NCBI GenBank assembly: GCA_003155705.1
Contig: PMEC01000144.1
Coordinates: forward strand, 55,668-66,734
Direction of reading: 5' to 3'
Source: Bacteroidales bacterium
Lineage (GTDB): Bacteria; Bacteroidota; Bacteroidia; Bacteroidales; VadinHA17
DNA: 11,067 nucleotides
Positions 1 to 6,801 of the stretch are shown in pieces. The stretch's first letter is position 1. Every line of letters begins with the position of its first letter. The notes below the pieces were generated by a model that saw nothing but the letters and a program-made list of their open reading frames with translations, was not told the origin of the DNA and searched no databases. A program made the translations under genes and the position numbers.

Positions 1-173
1 AGTGTTCCTCCTCCTTCAGAAGCCAGCTTTTCAATCAGATTATTAATTATTTCGGTGCACTTGGTCTTTCCGGTCCGGTCTGCTCCATTACTTACAACAT
101 TTGTCCAGGTATTCTGTGCAATTATAGCCATTGATATTGCAATGAAAAACAAAATGAATATTACTTTCCTCAT
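1..173 (-). CDS. Secreted GH28 / pectate-lyase-superfamily protein, N-terminal fragment
   Basis: Reading the minus strand from the ATG at 173 gives 57 open codons that run off the left edge. Residues 1-19 are a clear signal peptide (MRK, then a hydrophobic stretch ending IIA before QN), so export is expected. Just after it come NVVSNGAD, then TGKTKCTEII and finally SEGGGT. This is the N-terminal pattern of right-handed beta-helix enzymes such as GH28 polygalacturonases and pectate-lyase-superfamily proteins (usual form: a short strand, GAxxDG.T.. then AIxxAI ... GGGTV). The usual acidic glycine-rich turn is altered here (GADRTGKT). All catalytic residues lie outside the window, so activity and exact family cannot be settled. 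It lies downstream of a beta-galactosidase gene on the same strand, which fits pectin or galactan breakdown. The short-repeat spacer between them makes co-transcription uncertain. Confidence 0.72.
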   Translation of the reverse strand, partial: MRKVIFILFFIAISMAIIAQNTWTNVVSNGADRTGKTKCTEIINNLIEKLASEGGGT

Positions 174-190
174 ATTAAATGAAATTAGTT

Positions 191-294
191 GTCTGGTTGT
201 CTGATGGTCTGATTGTCTGATGGTCTGATGGTCTGATTGTCTGTAGGTCTGGTTATCATTCGGTCTTTATGTCTTTATGTCGTGTTGTCTTTTA
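191..294 (-). repeat. Thirteen-unit 8-bp tandem array
   Basis: On the plus strand, units begin at 191, 199, 207 and so on every 8 bases through 287, with no phase slip. The first eight are GTCTGGTT, GTCTGATG, GTCTGATT, GTCTGATG, GTCTGATG, GTCTGATT, GTCTGTAG and GTCTGGTT. Then comes one degenerate unit (ATCATTCG), two GTCTTTAT, GTCGTGTT and GTCTTTTA. Eleven of thirteen start with GTCT. On the minus strand, the sense of the flanking genes, the unit reads roughly CATCAGAC/AATCAGAC. The strand is nearly free of self-complementarity, so it is not a hairpin or terminator. It fills most of the 155-base spacer between the GH35 stop and the GH28-like start. Confidence 0.93.
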
Positions 295-308
295 CTATAA
301 GTTTTCTT

Positions 309-329
309 CCTCACACCTCAGTCCTCAGT
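309..329 (-). repeat. Three-copy 7-bp tandem repeat touching the GH35 stop codon
   Basis: The plus strand reads CCTCACA, CCTCAGT, CCTCAGT, three consecutive 7-base units. The last base is shared with the stop codon of the GH35 gene (TAA on the minus strand, 331-329). On the coding strand it reads ACTGAGG, ACTGAGG, TGTGAGG directly after translation ends. It has a different unit and period from the 8-bp array 15 bases further downstream. Confidence 0.85.
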
Positions 330-2152
330 TATTCAATTGTCTTATAACCGTTCACTGCTTTCGCCTCTGTCTGATGAAGATCAAAAACGACTATTTCATT
401 TTCTCCGGTCATTAGCCATGAGGCAGGACAAAACAGCCTTTTTTGCGGGCCAATATTCCAGTACCTGCCTAGGTTATGTCCATTAATCCAGATAATTCCT
501 TTCTGATAATTTGTAAAGTCAAAAAAAGTATCTCCTGTTTTTTCAGTATTAAATACACCTTTAAAAAAGATCCCGTTTTTTGTCTGTTGCTTCTCTGAAG
601 GTTTTAGAGTTGAAATATATTTTTCATCCATCGGAAGGTTATAAACATCCCAATTCATCAGAGTCATTCCATTAAGCGTGACCCTGTCAGTAATCCCCTT
701 CCTGTCAATCAGATATTGTGCGAAATTAATCCGGCCCATCGCTTCAACAAATATTTCAAGAACCGGATATGCTACGTTGCTTTCTGGAATATTAATGGTA
801 TTCAGACCTTCCCGCCTGTCAAGTTTTCCGATATATTCTCCGTTCAGAAAGACAGTGGCATAGTCGTGAATATCAGAAACAACAAGCTTACCTTTTTTAT
901 GCCCGATAAGAGTGGTTTTATAAACGATGAATCCCCAATCCTGTCCATAAGCTTCAAAGGGTTTTGGTTGAACCGATCTCTGAGGAATAGGAAGATTATC
1001 CCAGACCGAAGTAAAAGCTTCCAGGTTAACTGATGGTATCTCAATTGCAGGAATTGGATCAGGTATAGGAGAAAGCGTCTCACTTTTCGGGAGATAAGAT
1101 CCTAATAGTTTTCTTAAAGCTAGGTATTTGGGTGTAGCAATTCCCTGTTCATTTATCGGAGCATCATAATCATAGCTTGTTATATCAGGTTCATACCCTT
1201 TCCCTCCGGAATTAGCTCCGGCTGTAAAACCAAAATTTGTTCCGCCATGAATAACATAAAGATTAAATGATTTCTTATTGTCCATGAGGAACTTAATCTC
1301 TTTTAGAAGGTTTGCTGTATCGGGTCTTGCCCATTTCTCTCCCCAGTGCGTGAGCCATCCCGGATAGGTTTCACTGCTGAAAACAGGAACGCCGGGATTC
1401 ATTTTGTTTGCAAGCACAAAGTCAGCCAGTGAACCTCCGGAATCAAGACCGACGGCACAACCTGGAAGCGATCCTGCTTCAAGCATAAAAGTTGTTGCCC
1501 CATCACCGGTGAAAAAAGGTATATTAATGCCATTTTGATGCCAGGCTTCTTTAAGCCGTGCCATATAATTCCTGTCATTCCCAAAGCTGCCATATTCATT
1601 TTCAACCTGAAGTAAAATGATCGGTCCACCGTTTGAAATCTGATAAGGCTTAATCTCTGCAGCAAGTTTACCAATGTATTTTTCAACTGCCTGCATATAT
1701 CGCGGATCCATACATCTTACCTTAATATCAGGAATACGAAGAAGATAAGGAGGTATACCACCAAGCTCCCATTCGGCACATACATAGGGACCGGGTCTCA
1801 GGATAAGCCACATGCCCTCCTCCTGGACAATTTTGATAAACTTACTGATATTATGGTTCCCGGTTGAAAAATTGTAAACTCCCTCGGAAGGTTCCTGGTA
1901 ATTCCAGAAAATATAAGCTGCTATTGTGTTGCAACCCATCGCTTTAGCCATCTTTATCCTGTGACGCCAATACTCTTCAGGAATTCTGGCGGGATGCATT
2001 TCCCCGCTTATTATCTGAAATGGTTTTCCATCGAGGATGAAATCAGAAGTACCAAGTGTAAATGTATGCTTTTGAACTTGCGCCTGAGCTGATATACCAA
2101 TCAATAAAAAAATTGCTGACAGAAATTTCAGAATATTTCGTTTTATCATCAT
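329..2152 (-). CDS. Secreted GH35 beta-galactosidase
   Basis: The product is a glycoside hydrolase family 35 enzyme that removes terminal beta-galactose, probably from plant galactan or pectin side chains in the periplasm or outside the cell. Numbering from the longest frame (GTG at 2173, 614 residues), the TIM-barrel covers about residues 35-355. It contains the family hallmarks RPGPYVCAEW (126-135), acid/base E193 in VENEYG and nucleophile E268 in SSETYPGW. The beta-sandwich C-terminal half ends with the typical WINGHNLGRYW stretch. I chose the ATG at 2152 because it puts the basic head (MMIKRN) directly before the hydrophobic core of a signal peptide ending SAQAQ. The GTG at 2173 or the ATG at 2149 remain possible. 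An AAAAGGA stretch lies directly before 2152. There is no lipobox cysteine, so it is not a lipoprotein. The length is normal for bacterial GH35. Substrate linkage cannot be read from sequence. Confidence 0.93.
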   Translation of the reverse strand: MMIKRNILKFLSAIFLLIGISAQAQVQKHTFTLGTSDFILDGKPFQIISGEMHPARIPEEYWRHRIKMAKAMGCNTIAAYIFWNYQEPSEGVYNFSTGNHNISKFIKIVQEEGMWLILRPGPYVCAEWELGGIPPYLLRIPDIKVRCMDPRYMQAVEKYIGKLAAEIKPYQISNGGPIILLQVENEYGSFGNDRNYMARLKEAWHQNGINIPFFTGDGATTFMLEAGSLPGCAVGLDSGGSLADFVLANKMNPGVPVFSSETYPGWLTHWGEKWARPDTANLLKEIKFLMDNKKSFNLYVIHGGTNFGFTAGANSGGKGYEPDITSYDYDAPINEQGIATPKYLALRKLLGSYLPKSETLSPIPDPIPAIEIPSVNLEAFTSVWDNLPIPQRSVQPKPFEAYGQDWGFIVYKTTLIGHKKGKLVVSDIHDYATVFLNGEYIGKLDRREGLNTINIPESNVAYPVLEIFVEAMGRINFAQYLIDRKGITDRVTLNGMTLMNWDVYNLPMDEKYISTLKPSEKQQTKNGIFFKGVFNTEKTGDTFFDFTNYQKGIIWINGHNLGRYWNIGPQKRLFCPASWLMTGENEIVVFDLHQTEAKAVNGYKTIE

Positions 2153-2222
2153 TCCTTTTAGAAATTTATCCACGTAAATTTATCTCGAACCAGGCAGGTT
2201 TTATGATAACCTCTCACCTTTT

Positions 2223-2246
2223 CTCCCATTCTCCCATTCTCCCCAT
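2223..2246 (-). repeat. Three-unit 8-bp tandem repeat after the exporter gene
   Basis: The plus strand reads CTCCCATT, CTCCCATT, CTCCCCAT in perfect 8-base register. On the coding strand this is ATGGGGAG, AATGGGAG, AATGGGAG, beginning seven bases past the exporter stop codon and followed by AAAAGG. It lies in the 101-base spacer ahead of the GH35 gene. The purine-rich strand carries three runs of at least three G plus a GG, so a weak G-quadruplex is conceivable but not demonstrated. Confidence 0.85.
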
Positions 2247-2253
2247 CTAAACG

Positions 2254-4074
2254 TCACAGTGCCTGAAAACTATGAAGCTTCCTGTAAATCCCGTTTTCAA
2301 TTTTAATAAGCTCATTGTGTGTTCCGGTTTCAACAAGTCTTCCATCATCTATAACAAGAATAAAATCAGCATGTTGAATTGTTGAAAGACGATGAGCGAT
2401 AACTATTGATGTACGGTTTTCCATGAGTTTTAATATTGCATCCTGAACAAACCTTTCAGACTCGGTATCCAGGGCTGAAGTCGCCTCATCAAGGATCAGA
2501 ATTGGAGGGTTTGCCATAATAGCCCTGGCAATACTTATCCTTTGCTTTTGCCCGCCACTAAGCTTATTTCCGCTTTCACCGATAATATTTTCATAGCCTT
2601 GTTCTGTCTCAATTATGAAATCGTGGGCATGTGCTATCCTTGCCGCACTTTCTACTTTATCCATTGATATTTCGTCGACACCGAAAGCAATGTTTTCTTT
2701 GAACGAGTTATTAAAAAGAATTGGCTGCTGGCTTACAATCCCCATCAAATAACGAAGGTCCTTTATTTTCATATCACGAATATCAACTCCATCAATTAGA
2801 ACACTTCCTTTGTCAACATCCATGAATCTTGGTAAAAGATCAACAAGGGTCGATTTTCCAGCTCCTGATTTTCCAACAATTGCAACTGTCTGACCTTTCT
2901 TGATTTTAAAACTTATATCTTTCAGAACAGGTTCACAATTATATGCAAATGAGACGTTTTTGAATTCAATAGATTCATTGAACCCACTGACAGGTATTGC
3001 ATTCGCCTTCTCAGAAATTTTTTCTTCAGCATCAAGAACCTGATTTAGCCTGTCGATCGATGCCATTCCTTTTTTGATCATAAAGGAGGCAGTTGTAATG
3101 TTTTTGGCCGGAGGAATAATCTGTGAAAAAACTGCAATAAAGGTTATCAGTTTAGAGGGAGACATATTCCCAGCACCATTCAGAGCCATCCTGGCCCCAA
3201 TATACATCAGTATCATTATTACAATAGTCGCCAAAAATTCGCTGAGCGGAGAGGCCAGGTAAGCCTTTCTTGCAACTCTTTTGAAGATTTTAGAATATTT
3301 CTCATTAGTGTCTCCGAACTGTTTCTGCATTTTCTCCTCTGCATTGAAACCCTTAATGATTCGCAATCCTGAAAGAGATTCTTCAACTACAGATAAAAGA
3401 CTGCCCAGGCTCTGCTGACCAGCAAAGGAGGATGATTTTAATGTTTTACTTGCTTTACTTATCAACCAGACACTTATTGGCATCATAATCAAGGCAAAAA
3501 GTGTAAGCTGGAAACTAGTGATCATAAGGTAAAGGAGGAATATCAGAATGTACAAAGGATCCCTGAACATGATTGTAAGAGAAGACATTACAGATAATTC
3601 TATTTCCTGAACATCGTTTGAGATCCTGGTCATTACGTCCCCTTTTCTGGCATCACTGAAATAGGATAACGGCAACCTGAGAATTTTGTCGTACATTTTT
3701 TTTCTCAGGTTCCTCACTGTTCCTGCCCGCATATATGCCATGCTGTTATAAGCAAGAAAAATAAACCCGTTCTTAAATAAACTTGCAACTACGACAAAAA
3801 TGCATACAAGAATAAGAGCCGTCAATTTGCCGTATTCCATAACAAATTTTGAAAGGAAGACATCCTCCAGATTTCCGAGTGAATTTATGCTGAGAGCGCT
3901 TTTACTTAATTCCGCGGTAACGGAAGGGTCATTAAACAATATTCCCAGAAAAGGTTTTATCAATGTAATTACAAAAAGAGCAAAAAACGCACTTAATACA
4001 TTAAATATCACATTTTTAAAAGCCTGCAATTTAAACGGAGCCAAATATCCAAGAAGGATTCTGACGTTTTTCAT
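2254..4074 (-). CDS. MsbA-type ABC exporter, fused permease and ATPase
   Basis: This is a 606-residue half-transporter with the permease first and the ATPase second, the layout of MsbA-like lipid/lipid A flippases and related multidrug exporters. Such proteins work as homodimers in the inner membrane. The membrane domain covers about residues 15-330, with hydrophobic segments near 21-45, 85-108, 165-205 and 278-325. The nucleotide-binding domain begins near 365 and holds a full set of motifs: Walker A GKSGAGKST (401-409), Q-loop glutamine near 449, signature LSGGQ (505-509), Walker B ILILDE with catalytic E530, and switch H561 in AHRLST. Nothing essential is missing. It starts 17 bases after the purB stop on the same strand and is probably co-transcribed with it. 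The substrate cannot be read from sequence. A lipid A-core flippase role is the common annotation in this phylum but is an inference here. Confidence 0.94.
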   Translation of the reverse strand: MKNVRILLGYLAPFKLQAFKNVIFNVLSAFFALFVITLIKPFLGILFNDPSVTAELSKSALSINSLGNLEDVFLSKFVMEYGKLTALILVCIFVVVASLFKNGFIFLAYNSMAYMRAGTVRNLRKKMYDKILRLPLSYFSDARKGDVMTRISNDVQEIELSVMSSLTIMFRDPLYILIFLLYLMITSFQLTLFALIMMPISVWLISKASKTLKSSSFAGQQSLGSLLSVVEESLSGLRIIKGFNAEEKMQKQFGDTNEKYSKIFKRVARKAYLASPLSEFLATIVIMILMYIGARMALNGAGNMSPSKLITFIAVFSQIIPPAKNITTASFMIKKGMASIDRLNQVLDAEEKISEKANAIPVSGFNESIEFKNVSFAYNCEPVLKDISFKIKKGQTVAIVGKSGAGKSTLVDLLPRFMDVDKGSVLIDGVDIRDMKIKDLRYLMGIVSQQPILFNNSFKENIAFGVDEISMDKVESAARIAHAHDFIIETEQGYENIIGESGNKLSGGQKQRISIARAIMANPPILILDEATSALDTESERFVQDAILKLMENRTSIVIAHRLSTIQHADFILVIDDGRLVETGTHNELIKIENGIYRKLHSFQAL

Positions 4075-4091
4075 TAGGTTTTATGTCTTAA

Positions 4092-5435
4092 TTAAATTCC
4101 TGTGTAATTAAAAGGTGTTATTGCTTTCAGTTCCATTTTCAGGTCTTCTGTCAAATCTAGAGATTCTATGAACTGATTTATTGATTCCCGGGTGATCTTC
4201 TGGTTAGTTCTTGTAAGGCTAAGAAGTGCTTCATAAGGATTTAAATATCCTTCCCTCCTGAGAATTGTCTGAATAGCCTCCGCAACTACTGCCCAGTTAT
4301 CTTCCAGGTCAGCTTTTATCTTTTCCTCATTCAGGATAAGCTTGTTTAACCCTTTTAACAGCGAATTGAATGCAATAATTGTATGGCCGATCGGAACCCC
4401 GATATTTCGGATTACAGTTGAATCTGTAAGATCGCGCTGGAGTCTGGACACTGGGAGCTTTTCCGAAAAATGGCTAAATATTGCATTCGCATAACCCAGG
4501 TTTCCTTCAGCATTTTCAAAATCTATCGGATTGACTTTATGAGGCATTGCAGATGAACCAATTTCACCTTTTTTGACTTTTTGCTTAAAATATTCGAAAG
4601 AAATATAGGACCAGAAATCCCGGCATAAGTCAATAAGTATCACATTAATCCTTCTAATATTATCGAAGAGTGCAGCAAGATTATCGTAGTGTTCAATCTG
4701 GGTTGTGGGTTGAGAACGTATAAGACCCAGTGTATCATTTACAAAGCTATCAGCAAAATTAACCCAGTCAATTTCAGGGTAGGCAACTTTATGTGCATTG
4801 AAATTGCCTGTTGCTCCTCCGAACTTTGCTGAGTAAGGAATCTGGGTGAAATATTTTGTCTGTTCATCTATCCTGGCAATAAAAACTGCAATTTCTTTTC
4901 CAAGCCTGGTTGGTGAGGCAGGCTGCCCATGAGTTCTTGCCAGCATTGGAATATCCTTCCATTCATGTGCCATGGAAGCTAGCGTTTCTCTCACTTCAAA
5001 AAGCAGAGGCATATAAATATTACTCACGGCATCTTTAAGAGATAATGGTATGGCAGTATTATTTATATCCTGTGATGTCAGCCCGAAATGAACAAACTCT
5101 TTCCACTTATCCAGACCAAGTGCTGTAAATTTCTCCTTAATAAAATATTCTATGGCTTTAACATCGTGGTTGGTTATTTTCTCAGTCTCTTTAATTTTCT
5201 CAGCATCAACAATTTCAAAATCCTTATAAACAGATTTCAATTCTTCATAGCTGTTCTTATTAAAATCTGAAAGCTGAGGCAGCGGGATCTCACAAAGAGC
5301 AATGAAGTATTCAATCTCCACCATGAGACGGTATCTGATAAGTCCGTATTCCGAGAAAAATGCAGAAAGTTCTTCGGTCTTTTGCCTGTATCTACCGTCG
5401 ACCGGTGATATAGCAGAAAGAGAATTTAAATCCAT
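4092..5435 (-). CDS. purB: Adenylosuccinate lyase
   Basis: The enzyme performs two fumarate-releasing steps of purine synthesis: SAICAR to AICAR, and adenylosuccinate to AMP. It is cytoplasmic and acts as a homotetramer. The 447-residue protein is complete and of the E. coli-like class (456 residues there), with the N-terminal SPVDGRY motif (10-16). Visible catalytic segments are HFGLTSQDINNTA (116-128), TRTHGQPASPTRLGKE with the general-acid histidine H169, and the fumarase/aspartase-superfamily signature loop GSSAMPHKVNP (293-303) with the catalytic serine at 294/295. The gene is first in a minus-strand unit with the exporter 17 bases behind it. It is divergent from mqnA across 111 bases that contain candidate promoters for both. 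Start at the ATG at 5435; the next in-frame methionine is too late to keep PVDGRY. Confidence 0.97.
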   Translation of the reverse strand: MDLNSLSAISPVDGRYRQKTEELSAFFSEYGLIRYRLMVEIEYFIALCEIPLPQLSDFNKNSYEELKSVYKDFEIVDAEKIKETEKITNHDVKAIEYFIKEKFTALGLDKWKEFVHFGLTSQDINNTAIPLSLKDAVSNIYMPLLFEVRETLASMAHEWKDIPMLARTHGQPASPTRLGKEIAVFIARIDEQTKYFTQIPYSAKFGGATGNFNAHKVAYPEIDWVNFADSFVNDTLGLIRSQPTTQIEHYDNLAALFDNIRRINVILIDLCRDFWSYISFEYFKQKVKKGEIGSSAMPHKVNPIDFENAEGNLGYANAIFSHFSEKLPVSRLQRDLTDSTVIRNIGVPIGHTIIAFNSLLKGLNKLILNEEKIKADLEDNWAVVAEAIQTILRREGYLNPYEALLSLTRTNQKITRESINQFIESLDLTEDLKMELKAITPFNYTGI

Positions 5436-5475
5436 TAATATCAGTTTGGTTTGTCAATTTTTAATTAATGTATGA

Positions 5476-5483
5476 CAAAAATA
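5476..5483 (-). promoter_or_regulatory. Candidate -7 element of the purB promoter
   Basis: On the minus strand this reads TATTTTTG, an exact match to the Bacteroidota -7 consensus TAnnTTTG, 40 bases before the purB start codon. The expected upstream TTG is replaced by a T-run at the right distance, so the match is one-sided. The region is AT-rich and a chance match is possible. Confidence 0.45.
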
Positions 5484-5495
5484 GTATTTTAGATG

Positions 5496-5528
5496 TTGTA
5501 AAAAAATTGAATTCATCTTATAATTTTA
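5496..5528 (+). promoter_or_regulatory. Candidate mqnA promoter
   Basis: TTG at 5496-5498 is followed after 22 bases by TAATTTTA at 5521-5528, which resembles the Bacteroidota arrangement TTG ... TAnnTTTG with the last base off. A sigma70-like TATAAT also overlaps at 5519-5524. Transcription would start about ten bases before the mqnA ATG, giving a very short leader. The spacer to divergent purB is only 111 bases, so both promoters must lie here unless they are internal to genes. Confidence 0.35.
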
Positions 5529-5546
5529 TACTATTAAGAAAACATA

Positions 5547-6308
5547 ATGTCTGTTGAAAAAATAAGGATCTCCGCAGTCAATTTCGCCAATACATATCCC
5601 TTTATATATGGTCTGACTGAAACAGGATTTGATAAAAAAATCATACTTACTACTGATCATCCGGCCGACTGCGCTTCAAAGTTGATAAGCGGCCAGGTTG
5701 ATATTGGTCTTATACCAGTGGCGGCGCTTCCTGCAATGAAAAAGTATTATATAATTACCGACTATTGCCTTGGTGCTTATGGAAAAGTCCGGACCGTGAT
5801 GCTCCTTAGCAACTGCCCTTTTGAGAAAATAAAGACTATAAACCTGGACTACAGGTCTCGCTCTTCAATAAACCTTGCCAGAATACTTGCTAAAAACTCA
5901 TGGAAAAAAGAATTCCTTTGGAATAACACTTCAGAACAGTTCGACTTTGCTGGTATATCTGATACTGAAGCTATTGTTTTGATTGGTGACCGGTGTTTTG
6001 AGTTTGAAAACAAATTCAGGTACAAAATAGATCTTGCGGAAGAATGGTACAAATTCACAGGTCTTCCCTTCGCATTTGCATGCTGGACAGCTAATAAGAA
6101 GCTCGATGAAAAATTCATTGAGGAATTCAATATTGCCCTTGGTACCGGAGTCAGGAATATACCTGAGGTTGTTGAAAAATATGGGAAAACAGGGACCATC
6201 CGCGGTGAGGATCTGTTCATTTATCTAACAAAAAATATGAATTTTGACCTGAATAATGACAAGAGAAAGGCTATTGATCTATTCCTGGAATTGATGAGTA
6301 AAGTATAA
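5547..6308 (+). CDS. mqnA: Chorismate dehydratase MqnA (futalosine pathway)
   Basis: MqnA dehydrates chorismate to 3-[(1-carboxyvinyl)oxy]benzoate, the first committed step of menaquinone synthesis by the futalosine route. The 253-residue protein has the periplasmic-binding-protein-like fold of the VitK2_biosynth family. Recognisable pieces are RISAVNFANTYPFIYGL near the N-terminus, DHPADCASKLISGQVDIGLIPVAA (38-60), TDYCLGAYGKVRTVMLLS (71-88) and LDYRSRSSINLARIL (100-114). The later GLPFAFACW segment is also typical. There is no signal peptide, in line with a cytoplasmic enzyme. Length is normal, if slightly short. No other mqn gene is in the window, which is usual because these genes are often scattered. 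The paralogue MqnD shares the fold but differs in motifs, so MqnA is preferred. The gene is divergent from purB and followed by a 177-base spacer. Confidence 0.93.
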   Translation: MSVEKIRISAVNFANTYPFIYGLTETGFDKKIILTTDHPADCASKLISGQVDIGLIPVAALPAMKKYYIITDYCLGAYGKVRTVMLLSNCPFEKIKTINLDYRSRSSINLARILAKNSWKKEFLWNNTSEQFDFAGISDTEAIVLIGDRCFEFENKFRYKIDLAEEWYKFTGLPFAFACWTANKKLDEKFIEEFNIALGTGVRNIPEVVEKYGKTGTIRGEDLFIYLTKNMNFDLNNDKRKAIDLFLELMSKV

Positions 6309-6332
6309 TCAAGGATATGTCAAAGATCTGAT

Positions 6333-6348
6333 AACCAGACAATCACAC
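6333..6348 (+). repeat. Two-unit echo of the 8-bp repeat family
   Basis: AACCAGAC followed directly by AATCACAC, beginning 24 bases past the mqnA stop. The first unit is the exact reverse complement of GTCTGGTT from the array at 191-294. The second differs at one base from the reverse complement of GTCTGATT. Relative to its upstream gene it has the same orientation as that array. It is short enough that coincidence cannot be excluded. Confidence 0.4.
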
Positions 6349-6485
6349 TTACTACTACCTACTTCCTCGAATATTCTCCATAAATAATAAAGCAGTCAAA
6401 CAATTTTCCATTCTGAATTTTATTGATTACCTTTGAATTCTGATGCTTAATGAAGTATAATATAGAAGGCTAAAGAAAGAATAAA

Positions 6486-6728
6486 ATGGCACAAACACTT
6501 ACATTTAACGAATTAAGGAAGATTAAAGATCAGTTACCGTCAGGTAGTATGAAGAAAATTGCAGCCAAACTTGATTTAAATGAGGACACTGTCAGGAACT
6601 ATTTCGGTGGCTGGAATTTCGAAAAAGGAGAGAGTGCGGGAATACATTTTGAGAAAGGCCCTGACGGAGGTATAGTAACTATCGAAGATACAACTATACT
6701 GGATATGGCTAAGAAAATGATTGTCTGA
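6486..6728 (+). CDS. Small Bacteroidota helix-turn-helix protein
   Basis: This 80-residue protein resembles short DNA-binding proteins found widely in Bacteroidota. Residues 5-18 form a helix (TFNELRKIKDQL), and residues 19-40 (GSMKKIAAKL ... EDTVRNYFGG) fit a helix-turn-helix with a recognition helix around DTVRNYF. The second half, GIHFEKGPDGGIVTIEDTTI then LDMAKKMI, looks like a beta-hairpin and closing helix. There is no signal peptide or membrane segment. Targets and effect are unknown; the small size and single domain suggest a nucleoid-type or local regulator, which is an inference. It is flanked by a 177-base spacer with a TATAAT at 6456-6461, 24 bases before the ATG, and by a strong terminator 28 bases after its stop. 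It is therefore probably a single-gene transcript. Confidence 0.85.
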   Translation: MAQTLTFNELRKIKDQLPSGSMKKIAAKLDLNEDTVRNYFGGWNFEKGESAGIHFEKGPDGGIVTIEDTTILDMAKKMIV

Positions 6729-6756
6729 TTATTCACTGCCTTTATCACTTTAACGG

Positions 6757-6787
6757 AAGCAAAAGGCAAATCTCTTTTGCTTTTTTT
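6757..6787 (+). terminator. Intrinsic terminator after the small HTH gene
   Basis: A perfect nine-base stem, AAGCAAAAG (6757-6765) with CTTTTGCTT (6774-6782), encloses an eight-base loop. The 3' arm runs straight into seven T (6781-6787). It starts 28 bases after the HTH stop and ends 14 bases before the HD-gene start. The A-rich stem side also gives an A-tract/T-tract symmetry, so partial function for the opposite strand is possible. Confidence 0.85.
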
Positions 6788-6801
6788 ATTTCATATGTTC
6801 A

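Noticed and set aside
191..294. CRISPR array
   Set aside because: The units are 8 bases and contiguous, with no 20-40 base repeats or unique spacers, and there are no cas genes nearby.
716..1033. 105-codon plus-strand frame within the GH35 gene
   Set aside because: Antisense shadow of a conserved beta-sandwich region, with no recognisable protein features.
2196..2212. Small hairpin AGGTT/AACCT between the exporter and GH35 genes as a terminator
   Set aside because: Only five base pairs and no following T-run on either strand, so it is too weak to call.
2062..2250. Short plus-strand frame across the GH35 start and the CTCCCATT repeat
   Set aside because: Its C-terminus is simply the translated microrepeat (SHSPILPI) and the rest is antisense to the signal-peptide region.
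5436..5546. Functional link between purB and mqnA because they are divergent neighbours
   Set aside because: The futalosine route does touch purine salvage through released bases, but adjacency alone in a single window is not enough to claim co-regulation.
5849..6220. 123-codon open frame on the minus strand inside mqnA
   Set aside because: It lies fully antisense to a well-recognised enzyme, has no family resemblance, and its composition follows the complement of the mqnA codons.
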